From NCBI RefSeq assembly GCF_050632385.1, contig NZ_CP192599.1:992001-1056000 (forward strand): a DNA stretch of 64,000 nt. The letters are read 5' to 3'. The translations under genes and the position numbers were made by a program. This stretch comes from Humitalea sp050632385 (GTDB lineage Bacteria; Pseudomonadota; Alphaproteobacteria; Acetobacterales; Acetobacteraceae). The notes beneath the pieces were generated by a model. It saw only the letters and a list, made by a program, of their open reading frames with translations, ran no database searches and was not told the DNA's origin. Of the stretch, positions 8,657-17,984 are shown in pieces. Numbering within the stretch: position 1 is the stretch's first letter; every line of letters begins with the position of its first letter.

Positions 8657-8811
8657 CCGCGCCACTTTTGGGCAGTCGCGCCATGATTGGGTGACATTTT
8701 CTTACGCAAAACCGGCGCGACCGACACCAACGCGTTACCGGCGGGGATCATATTGCGTCCACGGGCAGCCCCGGTTGCCCGCATCGCGATCCCTTCACGG
8801 AGTATCGACAT

Positions 8812-9423
8812 ATGCGTAACACGATCTGGACCCTGATGGCGGCGACCTGGCTTGCCGGCACCGGTGCCGCCATGGCCCAGCCGGCGGCCCAAGCCCCCAG
8901 CGCGCCGCAAGCCGCCGTACCCGGCGCACCGGCTGCACCTGGTGCCGGCGGACCACAGCGCGGTGCCATGGCCTTTGAGGCCGGGCGCATGTTCGCCATG
9001 GCCGACCGCAACAACGACGGCCAGCTCAGCCGTGAGGAATTCCAGGCCGCCGTCGCCGCGCGCTTCGCCGAAATCGACGTGAACCGCGACGGCAGCGTGA
9101 CGATCGAGGAATTCCGCGTCTATCGCCCCGCCAATATGCCGGGCCGCGACCGCCCGATGCCGGAGCGCATGCAGCAGCGTGGTGAGGCGATCTTCCGCGC
9201 CGTGGATGCCGATGGCGACGGCAAGGTAACCCTGGCCGAATTGCAGGTCATCGCGGGGGCCATGTTCCGCGCGATGGACCGCGACTCCAGCGGCCAGTTG
9301 GCGGTGGCCGAGGTGATGCCGCGCGGCGGGCGCGGCATGCATCACCACGGCCCCCGCGGCCCTGGTGGTCCGGGCGGCCCGGGTGGTCGTCCGCCGGCGC
9401 CCGACGCGCCGCGCCCTGGCTGA
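8812..9423 (+). CDS. exported four-EF-hand calcium-binding protein
   Basis: A 203-residue protein with a signal peptide (MRNTIWTLMAATWLAGTGAAMAQ) and four EF-hand loops: DRNNDGQLSREEF, DVNRDGSVTIEEF, DADGDGKVTLAEL and DRDSSGQLAVAEV. The first three have good calcium-coordinating positions 1, 3, 5 and 12. The fourth is degenerate at the end (glutamate displaced) and may not bind. A Pro/Ala-rich linker follows the signal peptide and the C-terminus is a Gly/Pro/His-rich tail (HHHGPRGPGGPGGPGGR). It is probably a periplasmic calcium-binding or sensing protein, as is common in proteobacteria. A well-formed terminator follows immediately, so it is likely monocistronic. Confidence 0.88.
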   Translation: MRNTIWTLMAATWLAGTGAAMAQPAAQAPSAPQAAVPGAPAAPGAGGPQRGAMAFEAGRMFAMADRNNDGQLSREEFQAAVAARFAEIDVNRDGSVTIEEFRVYRPANMPGRDRPMPERMQQRGEAIFRAVDADGDGKVTLAELQVIAGAMFRAMDRDSSGQLAVAEVMPRGGRGMHHHGPRGPGGPGGPGGRPPAPDAPRPG

Positions 9424-9431
9424 AGCCGGCA

Positions 9432-9470
9432 GCCGGAGGGCCTTCAGGGCCCTCCGGCGTCCTGCATTTT
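9432..9470 (+). terminator. rho-independent terminator of the EF-hand gene
   Basis: Perfect 11-base-pair stem (arms 9432-9442 and 9448-9458, loop of five bases) followed after a short spacer by a run of T ending near 9471. It begins eight bases after the stop codon at 9423. Best-formed intrinsic terminator in the left part of the window. Confidence 0.8.
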
Positions 9471-9606
9471 TACGATCGATCACCGACTATTGAGGCCGCG
9501 CCTCATCTAAAGCCAAGTGTAAGAATTGCTGAACGCCGGGCGCGGTGTAAGGTTTCTTTACCTTTGGCTCGTACCCCGAGGTCGAACGAAAAAGACCGGA
9601 GGTTTC

Positions 9607-10878
9607 ATGCCAGCGCTCGTCTTCACGCCGCTGCCCACCGCCGCGCAATTCAAATCCGCCACCGACCTGACCATGGTGACCAGCGGACGCCGCGCCGGGG
9701 ACACGGCCATCAATGTCATCGACGGGCTGCTGGATATTTTCCACCGCACCAGGAACGACGCCAACCGGGTGATCGTGCTGGGGCGGCTGTACTTCGCCAC
9801 CGACACCTGGCTGAAGCTCTGCGATCGCGGTTCGGCCGAGATCAACACCCGCCGCCGTTCCTCCGTCTACGAATTCTACAAGAAGCTGGTGGCCCGGTTG
9901 ACCGAGGAAACCCGCGTCCCCGTCAACCTGCTGCCGAATTGGCTGGAGGCGACCTTCGGCCGGGCGATGGGCGCGCATGGCGCGGATGTCGACCTGCGCG
10001 ATCGCGCCGGCGAGTACATGGAGCCGAAAAAGGCCGCGATCTACAGGCTGGTCTTCGTGCGCGGCCTCGCCTTCCGGCAGAAATGGTGGGCCAACAGCAC
10101 GGAACTGGTCCTGGCCGACAGCATCGAACGCGATGCGCGGCAGGCGGCCGTGATCGCCGCCGGGTTTTCCGGCTACGTCGTCAGCCAGGGCGGGGATTTC
10201 TACTCCGGCCCGCATTGGGCGGGCACCAACCTGCAGAAGAACGGTCGCTTCCATTCCTCCTACCTGGCGGGGGACGCGGTGCGTTGCGCCGGCGAGATCA
10301 AGATGGAGCAGGGTGTCGTCGTCCAGATCAACAACAACAGCGGGCATTTCCAGCCGGGCGCCAACAACCTGGCCCTGGCGGTCGAAACCCTCGCCCTGCT
10401 TGGCGTCGACATGAAGCGGCTGATCGTTTCAGGCTTCAACATATTCCCGCAGAGCGGCCGGCAGTTCCTCGACCGGCTCAACAGTTTCGGCGGCCAGGGC
10501 GTCTTCGGCTTCAACCGGCCGGCGCGACCGGGCGATACGCCGCTGGGGCGCCATGAGGTCGCGACCACGCTCGGCGGCAATGCGGCGGCGCGGACGAATG
10601 CGCCGGACTACCGCTTCCTCGCAAGCCATTGGCAGCCGCGCAGCAAGGGCATGCCGGCGCATGGGCATGCCGGAAAGGACCGCTGCCGCGAATGCCAGTC
10701 GCGCCAGCATCTCTGGCCAAACATGATCGCCGCCATCAATGCCGCGGGCGGGATCGACAAGCTGACCGCCCGGAGCTTCGACATGCTGCCGTCGGTCACC
10801 AACCCCGCCCTGGGGCGCGTGGGCGGGGTGAACGGCCGGCCGAATGTCCCGGCCCCGGTCGGGGCGATGATGCGATAG
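9607..10878 (+). CDS. hypothetical protein with HSSYLAG...SGHFQPG motif
   Basis: A 423-residue protein, not assigned to a known bacterial family. GGAGG lies just before ATG 9607. The central region reads GGDFYSGPHWAG, then FHSSYLAGDAVRCAGEI, then INNNSGHFQPGANNLAL and LLGVDMKRLIVSGF. This order resembles the pattern HSSFLAG...AAG...SGHYxP...VDL that I recall from the C-terminal half of plant IQM (calmodulin-binding) proteins and from scattered bacterial proteins. The biochemical role of that block is unknown to me. The N-terminal third is helical and mentions WWANSTELVLADSIERDA. The C-terminus has a CRECQSRQH pair of cysteines with nearby histidine, then a Pro/Gly-rich tail. No signal peptide. 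It is convergent with the equally unknown gene at 10897-11532. Confidence 0.7.
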   Translation: MPALVFTPLPTAAQFKSATDLTMVTSGRRAGDTAINVIDGLLDIFHRTRNDANRVIVLGRLYFATDTWLKLCDRGSAEINTRRRSSVYEFYKKLVARLTEETRVPVNLLPNWLEATFGRAMGAHGADVDLRDRAGEYMEPKKAAIYRLVFVRGLAFRQKWWANSTELVLADSIERDARQAAVIAAGFSGYVVSQGGDFYSGPHWAGTNLQKNGRFHSSYLAGDAVRCAGEIKMEQGVVVQINNNSGHFQPGANNLALAVETLALLGVDMKRLIVSGFNIFPQSGRQFLDRLNSFGGQGVFGFNRPARPGDTPLGRHEVATTLGGNAAARTNAPDYRFLASHWQPRSKGMPAHGHAGKDRCRECQSRQHLWPNMIAAINAAGGIDKLTARSFDMLPSVTNPALGRVGGVNGRPNVPAPVGAMMR

Positions 10879-10896
10879 AGCAGTATGGCCCTGCGC

Positions 10897-11532
10897 TCAG
10901 CCGCCGACGACGTGCGCGCCAAAGGCTGAGATCTGAATGGTCCCCTTGTCGTGCAGGTTCTTCGAGAAGGCCTGGGTCAGCATCTCCGGATAGATGCCGG
11001 GAATGTACAATTGAAAGGCATCGTCCAGGCCGCCGAGCAGCGATGGGAGTTCGATGCGTTTCTGCACGGCCGGAAGCTGCACGTCGCGCGCATTTTCCCA
11101 ACTCGCCCTGCCACGGTCCGCGACCTCGCTGGCCGCGCTCAATACGCCGGTCGGCCCGAAAAGGCCCCAGAACGCCAGGCACTCATCGTTCAACGTGATT
11201 TCTTGATAGTTCGACAGCATGTTCCAGTCGATCCGCACGGCGGCGACGAAACGCATGTAGTCCTTGAACCCGACCTTGTTGAGCTTGGCTTCCTCGATCC
11301 GCGCATGGATGCCCTTCCGGTCCTGCTGGAACGGGTAGACATTCGCCCACCACGGCGAGACGGTGGCTTTCTCGCCCTTCCAATTCGTTTCGCCGACCTT
11401 CGGGATCGAATAGGCCGTCAGCTTCCACAGTCGCATGCCACGCGGAATGATCACGACCTGGTACTTGCTGTCGGCGAAGAAGGGCCGGAAGTCCGCGTGC
11501 AGATCAGATTTCTTGAGGCCAGCATTGATCAC
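10897..11532 (-). CDS. hypothetical protein with SPWW motif
   Basis: A 211-residue soluble protein, somewhat richer in Lys, Asn and Trp than its neighbours and with lower local GC, compatible with an accessory origin. Recognisable blocks are VIIPRGMRLWKLTAYS, ATVSPWWANVYPF, a RIDWNMLSNYQ segment, LAFWGLFGPTG and near the C-terminus FQLYIPGIYPEML. I recall a loose family of uncharacterised bacterial proteins sharing the LYKxT...SPWW...WN-M...IPxL order, some near secretion-system genes, but I cannot name its function and could not search for it. It faces the gene at 9607 tail to tail, 18 bases apart. No signal peptide or membrane helix. The 112 bases upstream of its start are AT-richer and may hold its promoter. 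Confidence 0.7.
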   Translation of the reverse strand: MINAGLKKSDLHADFRPFFADSKYQVVIIPRGMRLWKLTAYSIPKVGETNWKGEKATVSPWWANVYPFQQDRKGIHARIEEAKLNKVGFKDYMRFVAAVRIDWNMLSNYQEITLNDECLAFWGLFGPTGVLSAASEVADRGRASWENARDVQLPAVQKRIELPSLLGGLDDAFQLYIPGIYPEMLTQAFSKNLHDKGTIQISAFGAHVVGG

Positions 11533-11644
11533 GAGCGCGCGTCCTCGACCGTTTCTCCTATTTAATTGTAACTTTCGTGAATGAGCAATGCACGACCATC
11601 AATCCGATGGGAGGCGCGGCGCGTGACCGCGCATCCTGGCGCGC

Positions 11645-12529
11645 CTAGTAAAACCCCAGCAGCGCCGCCAGGACTTCCTCCGGCGCGTGTTCGGCCATGT
11701 AGTGGCCGCTGACGATGCCCTGCCCCTGCACGTCGGCGACGTAGTTGCGCCAGATATCCAGCGGCGCCGCGAACATCGCCTGCGTGTGGCTTTTCGCCCC
11801 CCAGAGCACCAGGGTCGGCACGGTCGAAAGCCGCCCCGTGTCGGCGCGGTCCATCTCCAGGTCCAGGGTCGCCGCCGCGCGGTAATCGGCGCAGGACGCG
11901 CGGATGGTTTTTGGCGTGAAGCAGCGCACGTATTCGGCCAAGGCTTCGGGGGCAAAGATCCCCATGCCCATGCCGGGCTTGCCGATCTTGCGTTCCATGT
12001 AGAAGGCAGCAGGCACGCCCTCGATCATCGCCTCCGGCAAGCCGCCTTCCTGCGGCATGAAGATCCAGTGCCAGGATTTCGCGGCCCAGGCGGCGTTCAC
12101 GTTTTCCCACACATGCCGCGTCGGCAGGATGTCCAGGATCGCGGCCTTGATCAGCCGCTCCGGTTGATCAAGGCAGAGGCGATGCGTCGTGCGCCCGCCG
12201 CGGTCGTGGCCGCAGATGTTGAAGCGTTCATGGCCGAAGGCGGACATCACCTCCACCATATCCTGGCCCATGGCGCGGAAGGTGTAGTCCTCGGTCGGGT
12301 AAACCGCCCGGGTCGGGTCGCCCGGCCCGGTGCTGTCGCCATAGCCGCGCAGATCGGCGGCGATGACGTGGAACTTTTCCGCCAGGCGCGGCGCGATCAG
12401 GTGCCAGATCGCATGGGTCTGCGGATTGCCGTGCAGCAGCAGCAGCGGCGGGCCGCTGCCCGCATGACGACAGAAGATGCTGGCACCGCCGGAGGTGGCG
12501 ATGGTCTTCGATTCAAAACCTTCGAACAT
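11645..12529 (-). CDS. alpha/beta hydrolase of the haloacetate dehalogenase type
   Basis: A 294-residue alpha/beta-hydrolase. The nucleophile elbow is CGHDRGGRTTHR: Asp109 as nucleophile, with Arg110 and Arg113 at the carboxylate-binding positions of fluoroacetate dehalogenase. The oxyanion segment is LLHGNPQTHAIWH. His154-Trp155 in SWHWIFMPQ and Tyr216 in ADYRAAATLD coincide in number and context with the His-Trp-Tyr halide pocket of that enzyme, and His276 in SGHYMAEHAPEE completes the triad. This strongly suggests a hydrolytic dehalogenase acting on short 2-haloacids; related members acting on other esters exist, so the natural substrate is uncertain. It is the last gene of a leftward group with the HMG-CoA-lyase-like gene 49 bases upstream. 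Confidence 0.85.
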   Translation of the reverse strand: MFEGFESKTIATSGGASIFCRHAGSGPPLLLLHGNPQTHAIWHLIAPRLAEKFHVIAADLRGYGDSTGPGDPTRAVYPTEDYTFRAMGQDMVEVMSAFGHERFNICGHDRGGRTTHRLCLDQPERLIKAAILDILPTRHVWENVNAAWAAKSWHWIFMPQEGGLPEAMIEGVPAAFYMERKIGKPGMGMGIFAPEALAEYVRCFTPKTIRASCADYRAAATLDLEMDRADTGRLSTVPTLVLWGAKSHTQAMFAAPLDIWRNYVADVQGQGIVSGHYMAEHAPEEVLAALLGFY

Positions 12530-12578
12530 GCTGGCTCCGGCCCTTTTCGCGCTCTTGTTGGATGCTCCCGGCCGTCGG

Positions 12579-13538
12579 TCAGGCCGCCTTGGCGCGGAAC
12601 CCCGACAGCGCGCCGCCGCGCAGCACGGCCGACGGCAGCCGCCGGCCGATGATGGTTTCGGCCAGGCGCCCCGCCTCGATCAGCGCGTCCAGGTCGATGC
12701 CCGTCTCGATGCCCATTTCCTGGCAGAGCAGGGCCAGTTCCTCGCTGGCGATATTCCCCGGCGCGCCGGGCTGGCCGGCAAAGGGGCAACCGCCCAAGCC
12801 ACCCACGGTCGCGTCGTAGCGCGCGACACCCATGCGCAGCCCGGCATGGGCATTGGCAATGCCGAGGCCCCGAGTGTCATGCAGATGCAAGGTCAGCCGC
12901 ACATCCGGCCAACGCGCGCGCACCGCACCCACGGTGCGTTCGATGCGCGGCGGCGTGGCCCAGCCCATGGTATCGGCCAAGGTCACGTCGGTGATGTTGG
13001 CCCCCACTTCAGCCGCGACGGCCATGCCATCCGCCACGGTGGCGACGACCTGCTCGGCCGAGATATCGCCCTGGTAGTTGCAACCAAAACCGGCCTGCAC
13101 GCCGATCCGCGTCACCGGTACGCCGGCCGCCAGATGCGCCGCGGTCACCTTGCGCATGGCGTCGATCTGGCCCTGTCGGTCGCGGTTCAGGTTCTTTTTC
13201 GAAAACGCCTCCGACGCCGCCAGCGAGATGGAGCCGAACAGATGCAGCCGGTCGTGGAATACCAGCGCCCGGTCCAGCCCGGCGGCGTTGAACCAGAGCG
13301 CCGTGTAATGCACCCCCGCGCGCGGCGTGAACCCGGCGACGGTGGCCTCCGCATCCGCCCAGCCGGGCACCAGCTTGGGGTTCACGAAGGAACAGACCTG
13401 GATATGCGTCAGCCCCGTGGCCGACAGCGCATCGATCAACTTGACCTTTTCGGCGGTGGCGATGGGGCCGGGCTCGATCTGGAATCCCTCGCGCGGGCCT
13501 TCCTCGGCGATTTCGACGCGGGTCGGCAGGTCGGTCAT
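12579..13538 (-). CDS. hydroxymethylglutaryl-CoA lyase-like enzyme
   Basis: HMGL-like TIM-barrel carbon-carbon lyase, 319 residues. The N-terminus VEIAEEGPREGFQIEPG carries the conserved metal-binding and catalytic Arg-Glu/Asp region (DGPRDGLQ in the type enzyme, here EGPREGF). LTLHLHDTRGLGIANAHAG supplies the metal-binding histidines (HxH). GGLGGCPFAGQPGAPGNI contains the active-site cysteine loop. It would split HMG-CoA to acetoacetate and acetyl-CoA (leucine breakdown). The replaced DGPRDG motif and the absence of other leucine genes leave open a related lyase activity. It lies 24 bases downstream of mtnA on the same strand, so the two are probably co-transcribed. Confidence 0.85.
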   Translation of the reverse strand: MTDLPTRVEIAEEGPREGFQIEPGPIATAEKVKLIDALSATGLTHIQVCSFVNPKLVPGWADAEATVAGFTPRAGVHYTALWFNAAGLDRALVFHDRLHLFGSISLAASEAFSKKNLNRDRQGQIDAMRKVTAAHLAAGVPVTRIGVQAGFGCNYQGDISAEQVVATVADGMAVAAEVGANITDVTLADTMGWATPPRIERTVGAVRARWPDVRLTLHLHDTRGLGIANAHAGLRMGVARYDATVGGLGGCPFAGQPGAPGNIASEELALLCQEMGIETGIDLDALIEAGRLAETIIGRRLPSAVLRGGALSGFRAKAA

Positions 13539-13562
13539 CGGTTGGTTCCTCCAGTCGAGAGG

Positions 13563-14648
<1,086 letters not shown>

Positions 14649-14662
14649 CGGTCAAACACCCT

Positions 14663-15133
14663 TCAGATACGCTGGTGCATCGCGCAGACCAGCGTGAACA
14701 ATCGTCGCGCGGTTTCGAAGTCCAGCACGATGCGCCCATCCAACCGCTCGCTCAGCAGCGTTGCACCTTCGTTGTGCAGCCCGCGCCGGCCCATGTCGAT
14801 CGCCTGGATGCGTGCCTCGGCGGCCCCCTCGCGTACCGCCTGTTCATGGCTTTGCACGACCATCGCGTAGTCCTTGATCAACCGCCGAAACGGGCCGAGC
14901 GCCAGGACCAGCGCGTGCAGGGGAATGTCGTCCGGGGTGCGGATGTCGAAGACCAGGCGCCCGTCGCGCAGGCACAGGTGCAGCGCATAAGGGCCTGGCT
15001 CCAGCCCCGGTGGGTCGAAGCGATTGCCCGCCAGCAGGTCGGCCACCGCCTGGCTGCGATCCGCCTCGGCATAGGCGGATGGCAGCGGCGCGCTGTCCGG
15101 CAAGACCAGCCTGACCAGGACCTGCTGCGTCAT
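14663..15133 (-). CDS. UPF0262 family protein
   Basis: A 156-residue cytosolic protein of an uncharacterised family largely confined to alphaproteobacteria. Recognised from its layout: an N-terminal acidic stretch, the YALHLCLRDGRLVFDIR core, then PFRRLIKDYAMVVQSHEQAV and the C-terminal IQAIDMGRRGLHNEGATLL...LDFETARRLFTLVC. No catalytic motif is evident and no function is known. It sits between DUF983 (seven bases upstream) and mtnA (downstream) in a compact leftward operon, an arrangement that suggests shared expression rather than a shared pathway. Confidence 0.85.
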   Translation of the reverse strand: MTQQVLVRLVLPDSAPLPSAYAEADRSQAVADLLAGNRFDPPGLEPGPYALHLCLRDGRLVFDIRTPDDIPLHALVLALGPFRRLIKDYAMVVQSHEQAVREGAAEARIQAIDMGRRGLHNEGATLLSERLDGRIVLDFETARRLFTLVCAMHQRI

Positions 15134-15140
15134 GACCAGG

Positions 15141-15602
15141 TCAGCGATCGGGCCTGGCCGCGGCGGGGGCGAGGGACGGGTGCGCCGGCACCTCCGGCCC
15201 GTGCTCGGTGCCGGTCATGCCGAGCTTCATCATCCAGCCGACGACCGCGCCCTTCACCGGGCGCAGCAGGGCCATGCAGATGATGGTGAAGGCCGGCAGC
15301 CAGATCACCATATTCAGCCACATCGGCATCGGATGGTTCTTTTCGATCCACAGCACGATGGGCACCAGCACATGCCCGGCCAGCAGGATCGTGAAATACG
15401 GCGGCGCATCATCGGCCCGCAGCCGGCCGATCGGCGCGTGGCAATGCGAACACTCGGTGACCAGGGTCAGGTAGCCGTTGAACACGCGGCCTTCGCCGCA
15501 GACGGGACAGCGGTTCATCGCGCCGCGGCGTACAGCCGTCCAGAAAGAGGACGGGGGGGTGTAGCCAATGGCGGGCGGAGTCCGGTCGGGTTCCCAACGC
15601 AT
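15141..15602 (-). CDS. DUF983 family membrane protein
   Basis: A 153-residue membrane protein. A zinc-ribbon-like N-terminal part has two CxxC pairs (RCPVCGEGRVF and CSHCHAP), followed by two hydrophobic helices (YFTILLAGHVLVPIVLWI and MWLNMVIWLPAFTIICMALL) and the conserved RPVKGAVVGWMMK ending, which identify DUF983. Function is unknown; in alphaproteobacteria it is often found near cytochrome oxidase or SURF1 genes, which are not seen here. The start at 15602 was taken because the conserved part begins soon after. It heads the leftward operon DUF983-UPF0262-mtnA-HMGL and is divergent from the racemase at 15751. Confidence 0.85.
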   Translation of the reverse strand: MRWEPDRTPPAIGYTPPSSFWTAVRRGAMNRCPVCGEGRVFNGYLTLVTECSHCHAPIGRLRADDAPPYFTILLAGHVLVPIVLWIEKNHPMPMWLNMVIWLPAFTIICMALLRPVKGAVVGWMMKLGMTGTEHGPEVPAHPSLAPAAARPDR

Positions 15603-15750
15603 GTCTGCTTTCCTCAGGGGCAGGATCGCCCCGAACTTTTTTTCTTTGTGCAGCGCATCATCGGCCTTCGGACGCCTCTGTTCAAGGCATGACGCACAAT
15701 GAATGGGCCAACACCTTGCGCTGCGCGGGTGGCCGACCGACGATCCACGC

Positions 15751-16401
15751 ATGGATCGCAGAATTCTGGTCATCAATCCGAATAGCGACGCGGGCTGCAC
15801 CGCCGGCATCGCCACGGCCGTCGCGCCCTTTGCCCGCCCAGGCGTGGTCTTCGATACGATCAGCCTGCCAGGTGGGCCGCCGGCCATCGTGTCGTGGGAC
15901 GATTGGTTCGGCGTCGCACAACCCCTGGAACGCCTGGTGGCCGGGCAGGACGCGGATGCGATCATCATCGCCTGCGTCAGCGACCCCGGCATCGACCTGC
16001 TGCGATCGACCACGCCACGCCCGGTCTTCGGCCCCCTGCGTTGCGGGGTGGCCGCCGCCGCGGCACGGGCCGACCGCTTCGGGCTGATCGCCTTCGTCGA
16101 TGCCAGCCGCGCCCGCCAGCGCCGCGTGCTGCAGGCGATGGGGATGGAGGCGCGCTGCGCCGGCATCGTGCCGCTGAACCTGTCCATGGCATCGCTGCTG
16201 GACCCCGACGCCCCGCGCATCGGCCTGCGCGACGCCGCCCGCGCCCTGGCGGGCATGGGCGCCGAGGCCATCGTCATGGGCTGCGCCGGCATGGCCGCCC
16301 ATCGCGCCTTCCTGGAAGACGCCTGCGGTCTGCCGGTCATCGAACCCATCCAGGCCGCGGCGGCACAGGCCCTGGCGGCCGTCGTCCCATCCCAGAACTG
16401 A
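15751..16401 (+). CDS. aspartate/glutamate/hydantoin racemase family protein
   Basis: A 216-residue two-domain racemase of the Asp/Glu/hydantoin superfamily. It starts MDRRILVINPNSDAGCTAGI, the hydantoin-racemase-like N-terminus. The two active-site cysteines expected of these cofactor-free enzymes lie in IIIACVSDPGID and VMGCAGMAAH. Given the cyclic amidohydrolase and N-carbamoyl-amino-acid hydrolases two genes away, racemisation of 5-substituted hydantoins (or of a related cyclic ureide) is the most sensible role, an inference from context. The ATG at 15751 was preferred to an earlier in-frame ATG (15703) because homologous sequence begins there. A small GatC-like gene follows 12 bases later. 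Confidence 0.8.
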   Translation: MDRRILVINPNSDAGCTAGIATAVAPFARPGVVFDTISLPGGPPAIVSWDDWFGVAQPLERLVAGQDADAIIIACVSDPGIDLLRSTTPRPVFGPLRCGVAAAAARADRFGLIAFVDASRARQRRVLQAMGMEARCAGIVPLNLSMASLLDPDAPRIGLRDAARALAGMGAEAIVMGCAGMAAHRAFLEDACGLPVIEPIQAAAAQALAAVVPSQN

Positions 16402-16413
16402 GAGACGCGACCC

Positions 16414-16605
16414 ATGGCCGAACCCCTCGACAAGCCGCAGTTCGATGCCCTGATGGCACGGGCCGGGATCGACCTGACGGAGGCCGAGCGCGAGGCCATC
16501 CGCGCCGCATCCCATCACCTCGTGGCCGCCGCCGCCCGTGTTCGACCGCCGCGTGAGGTCTCGGTCGAAATGGCGACCACCTTCGCCCCGCGGGCAGCCG
16601 GCTGA
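16414..16605 (+). CDS. small GatC/AtzG-like amidase subunit
   Basis: A 63-residue helical protein (FDALMARAGIDLTEAEREAI, then AASHHLVAAAARVRPPREVS). It sits directly before an AtzE-like amidase, sharing one base with its start (TGATG at 16603-16607). The size, helical content and placement match AtzG (DUF4089-type), a GatC-like chaperone/subunit that is required for solubility of the amidase AtzE in cyanuric acid breakdown. Sequence similarity at this length is weak, so the call rests mainly on context. If right, amidase activity of the next gene depends on this peptide. Confidence 0.6.
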   Translation: MAEPLDKPQFDALMARAGIDLTEAEREAIRAASHHLVAAAARVRPPREVSVEMATTFAPRAAG

Positions 16606-17984
16606 TGCACACCATCGCGCAAGCGGCGCAGCAGATCGCCGCCAAAAAGATCTCGCCAGTCGAACTGACCAAGACCTGTCTCGCCAAGGCCGAGGCCGAA
16701 AACCCCATCCTGCACGCCTTCATCCGCTTTACGCCGGAGATCGCGCTCGCTCAGGCCCAGGCGGCCGAGGCGCGGCAGATGGCCGGCACGCTGCGCGGGC
16801 CGCTCGACGGCATCCCGATCGCGCATAAGGACATCTACGAAACCGCCGGCGTGCCCACGACGGGCCATTCGCGCGTGCTGATCGACCATGTGCCCACCGC
16901 CGATGCCGCCGTGGTGCGGATGTGGAGCGACGCCGGCGCGGTCACGCTGGGCAAGCTCGCCACGCATGAATTCGCCTGGGGCGGGCCGTCCTTCGACCTG
17001 CCCTGGCCGCCCGCGCGCAACCCGTGGGACGTGTCGCGGTTCACCGGAGGGTCATCGTCAGGCACCGGCGCCGCCGTTGCCTCCGGCTCGATCCTCGGCG
17101 GCACGGGGTCGGACACCGGCGGGTCGATCCGCGGGCCGGCAGCGCTCTGCGGCATCGCCGGGATCAAGCCGACCTACGGGCTGTGTTCGCGCACCGGCGT
17201 GCTGCCGCTGTCGCAGAGCCTGGACACCACCGGCCCCCTGGCCTGGACGGTCGAAGACTGCGCGCTGCTGCTGGATGCGATGACCGGGCACGACCCGACC
17301 GACCCATCCTCCGCCAACCGCCCCAAGCCCGATCTGCTGTCCGGGCTGAACAACGGCGTCAAAGGCCTGCGGATCGGCGTCATTCGCCACTTCCACGAGG
17401 ATGATTTCGCGGTCAGCCCCGCGACTGCCACAGGCATCGCCCATGTCGCCGAGACACTGCGCAGCCTGGGTGCCGAAATCCAGGAGGTCACTCTGCCGCC
17501 GCTGGCCGATTTCAACGCCGCCGGCTGGCTGATCCTGGCCGCCGATGCTTTTGCCGTGCACGAGCCCTGGATGCGCACCAAACTGCGCGACTACGGCGAA
17601 ATCCTGCGCGACCGCCTGGCCCTTGCCGCCACAATCACCGCCGCCGACTACCTAAACGCGCAACGCCGCCGGCGGGAACTCTGCGATGCGGTGGCCGCCA
17701 CCATGCGCGGCTGCGACCTGCTGCTGACCGCCGCCCAGCCCAGCGAAGCCAAGCCCATCGAACAAGTCGGCAAATGGGCCTCCTTCGAAGCACCGAACTT
17801 CACCATCCCCTTCAACCTGACCGGCCAACCCGCACTGACCGTCTGCTCCGGCTTGGGCGAAGGCGGCATGCCCGTCGGCGCACAACTCATCGGCCGCCCC
17901 TTCGAAGACGCGACCGTCCTGCGCGCGGGCCAAGCCTACGAGACCGCGAGCCCCTGGCGCGGACGTCGGCCGGTGGTGGGGTAG
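16605..17984 (+). CDS. amidase signature family enzyme (AtzE/GatA-like)
   Basis: A 459-residue amidase-signature hydrolase. The Ser-cisSer-Lys triad is visible: Lys75 in GIPIAHKDIYE, Ser150 in FTGGSSSGTGAAVASG, and nucleophile Ser174 in SDTGGSIRGPAALCG. It is close to GatA but without a gatB neighbour; together with the preceding small GatC-like gene it resembles the AtzEG biuret/1-carboxybiuret amidohydrolase pair. The substrate could be a ureido- or carbamoyl-compound produced by the nearby ring-opening enzyme, but this is inference. The stop codon at 17984 is followed directly by the second composite hairpin repeat. Confidence 0.87.
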   Translation: MHTIAQAAQQIAAKKISPVELTKTCLAKAEAENPILHAFIRFTPEIALAQAQAAEARQMAGTLRGPLDGIPIAHKDIYETAGVPTTGHSRVLIDHVPTADAAVVRMWSDAGAVTLGKLATHEFAWGGPSFDLPWPPARNPWDVSRFTGGSSSGTGAAVASGSILGGTGSDTGGSIRGPAALCGIAGIKPTYGLCSRTGVLPLSQSLDTTGPLAWTVEDCALLLDAMTGHDPTDPSSANRPKPDLLSGLNNGVKGLRIGVIRHFHEDDFAVSPATATGIAHVAETLRSLGAEIQEVTLPPLADFNAAGWLILAADAFAVHEPWMRTKLRDYGEILRDRLALAATITAADYLNAQRRRRELCDAVAATMRGCDLLLTAAQPSEAKPIEQVGKWASFEAPNFTIPFNLTGQPALTVCSGLGEGGMPVGAQLIGRPFEDATVLRAGQAYETASPWRGRRPVVG

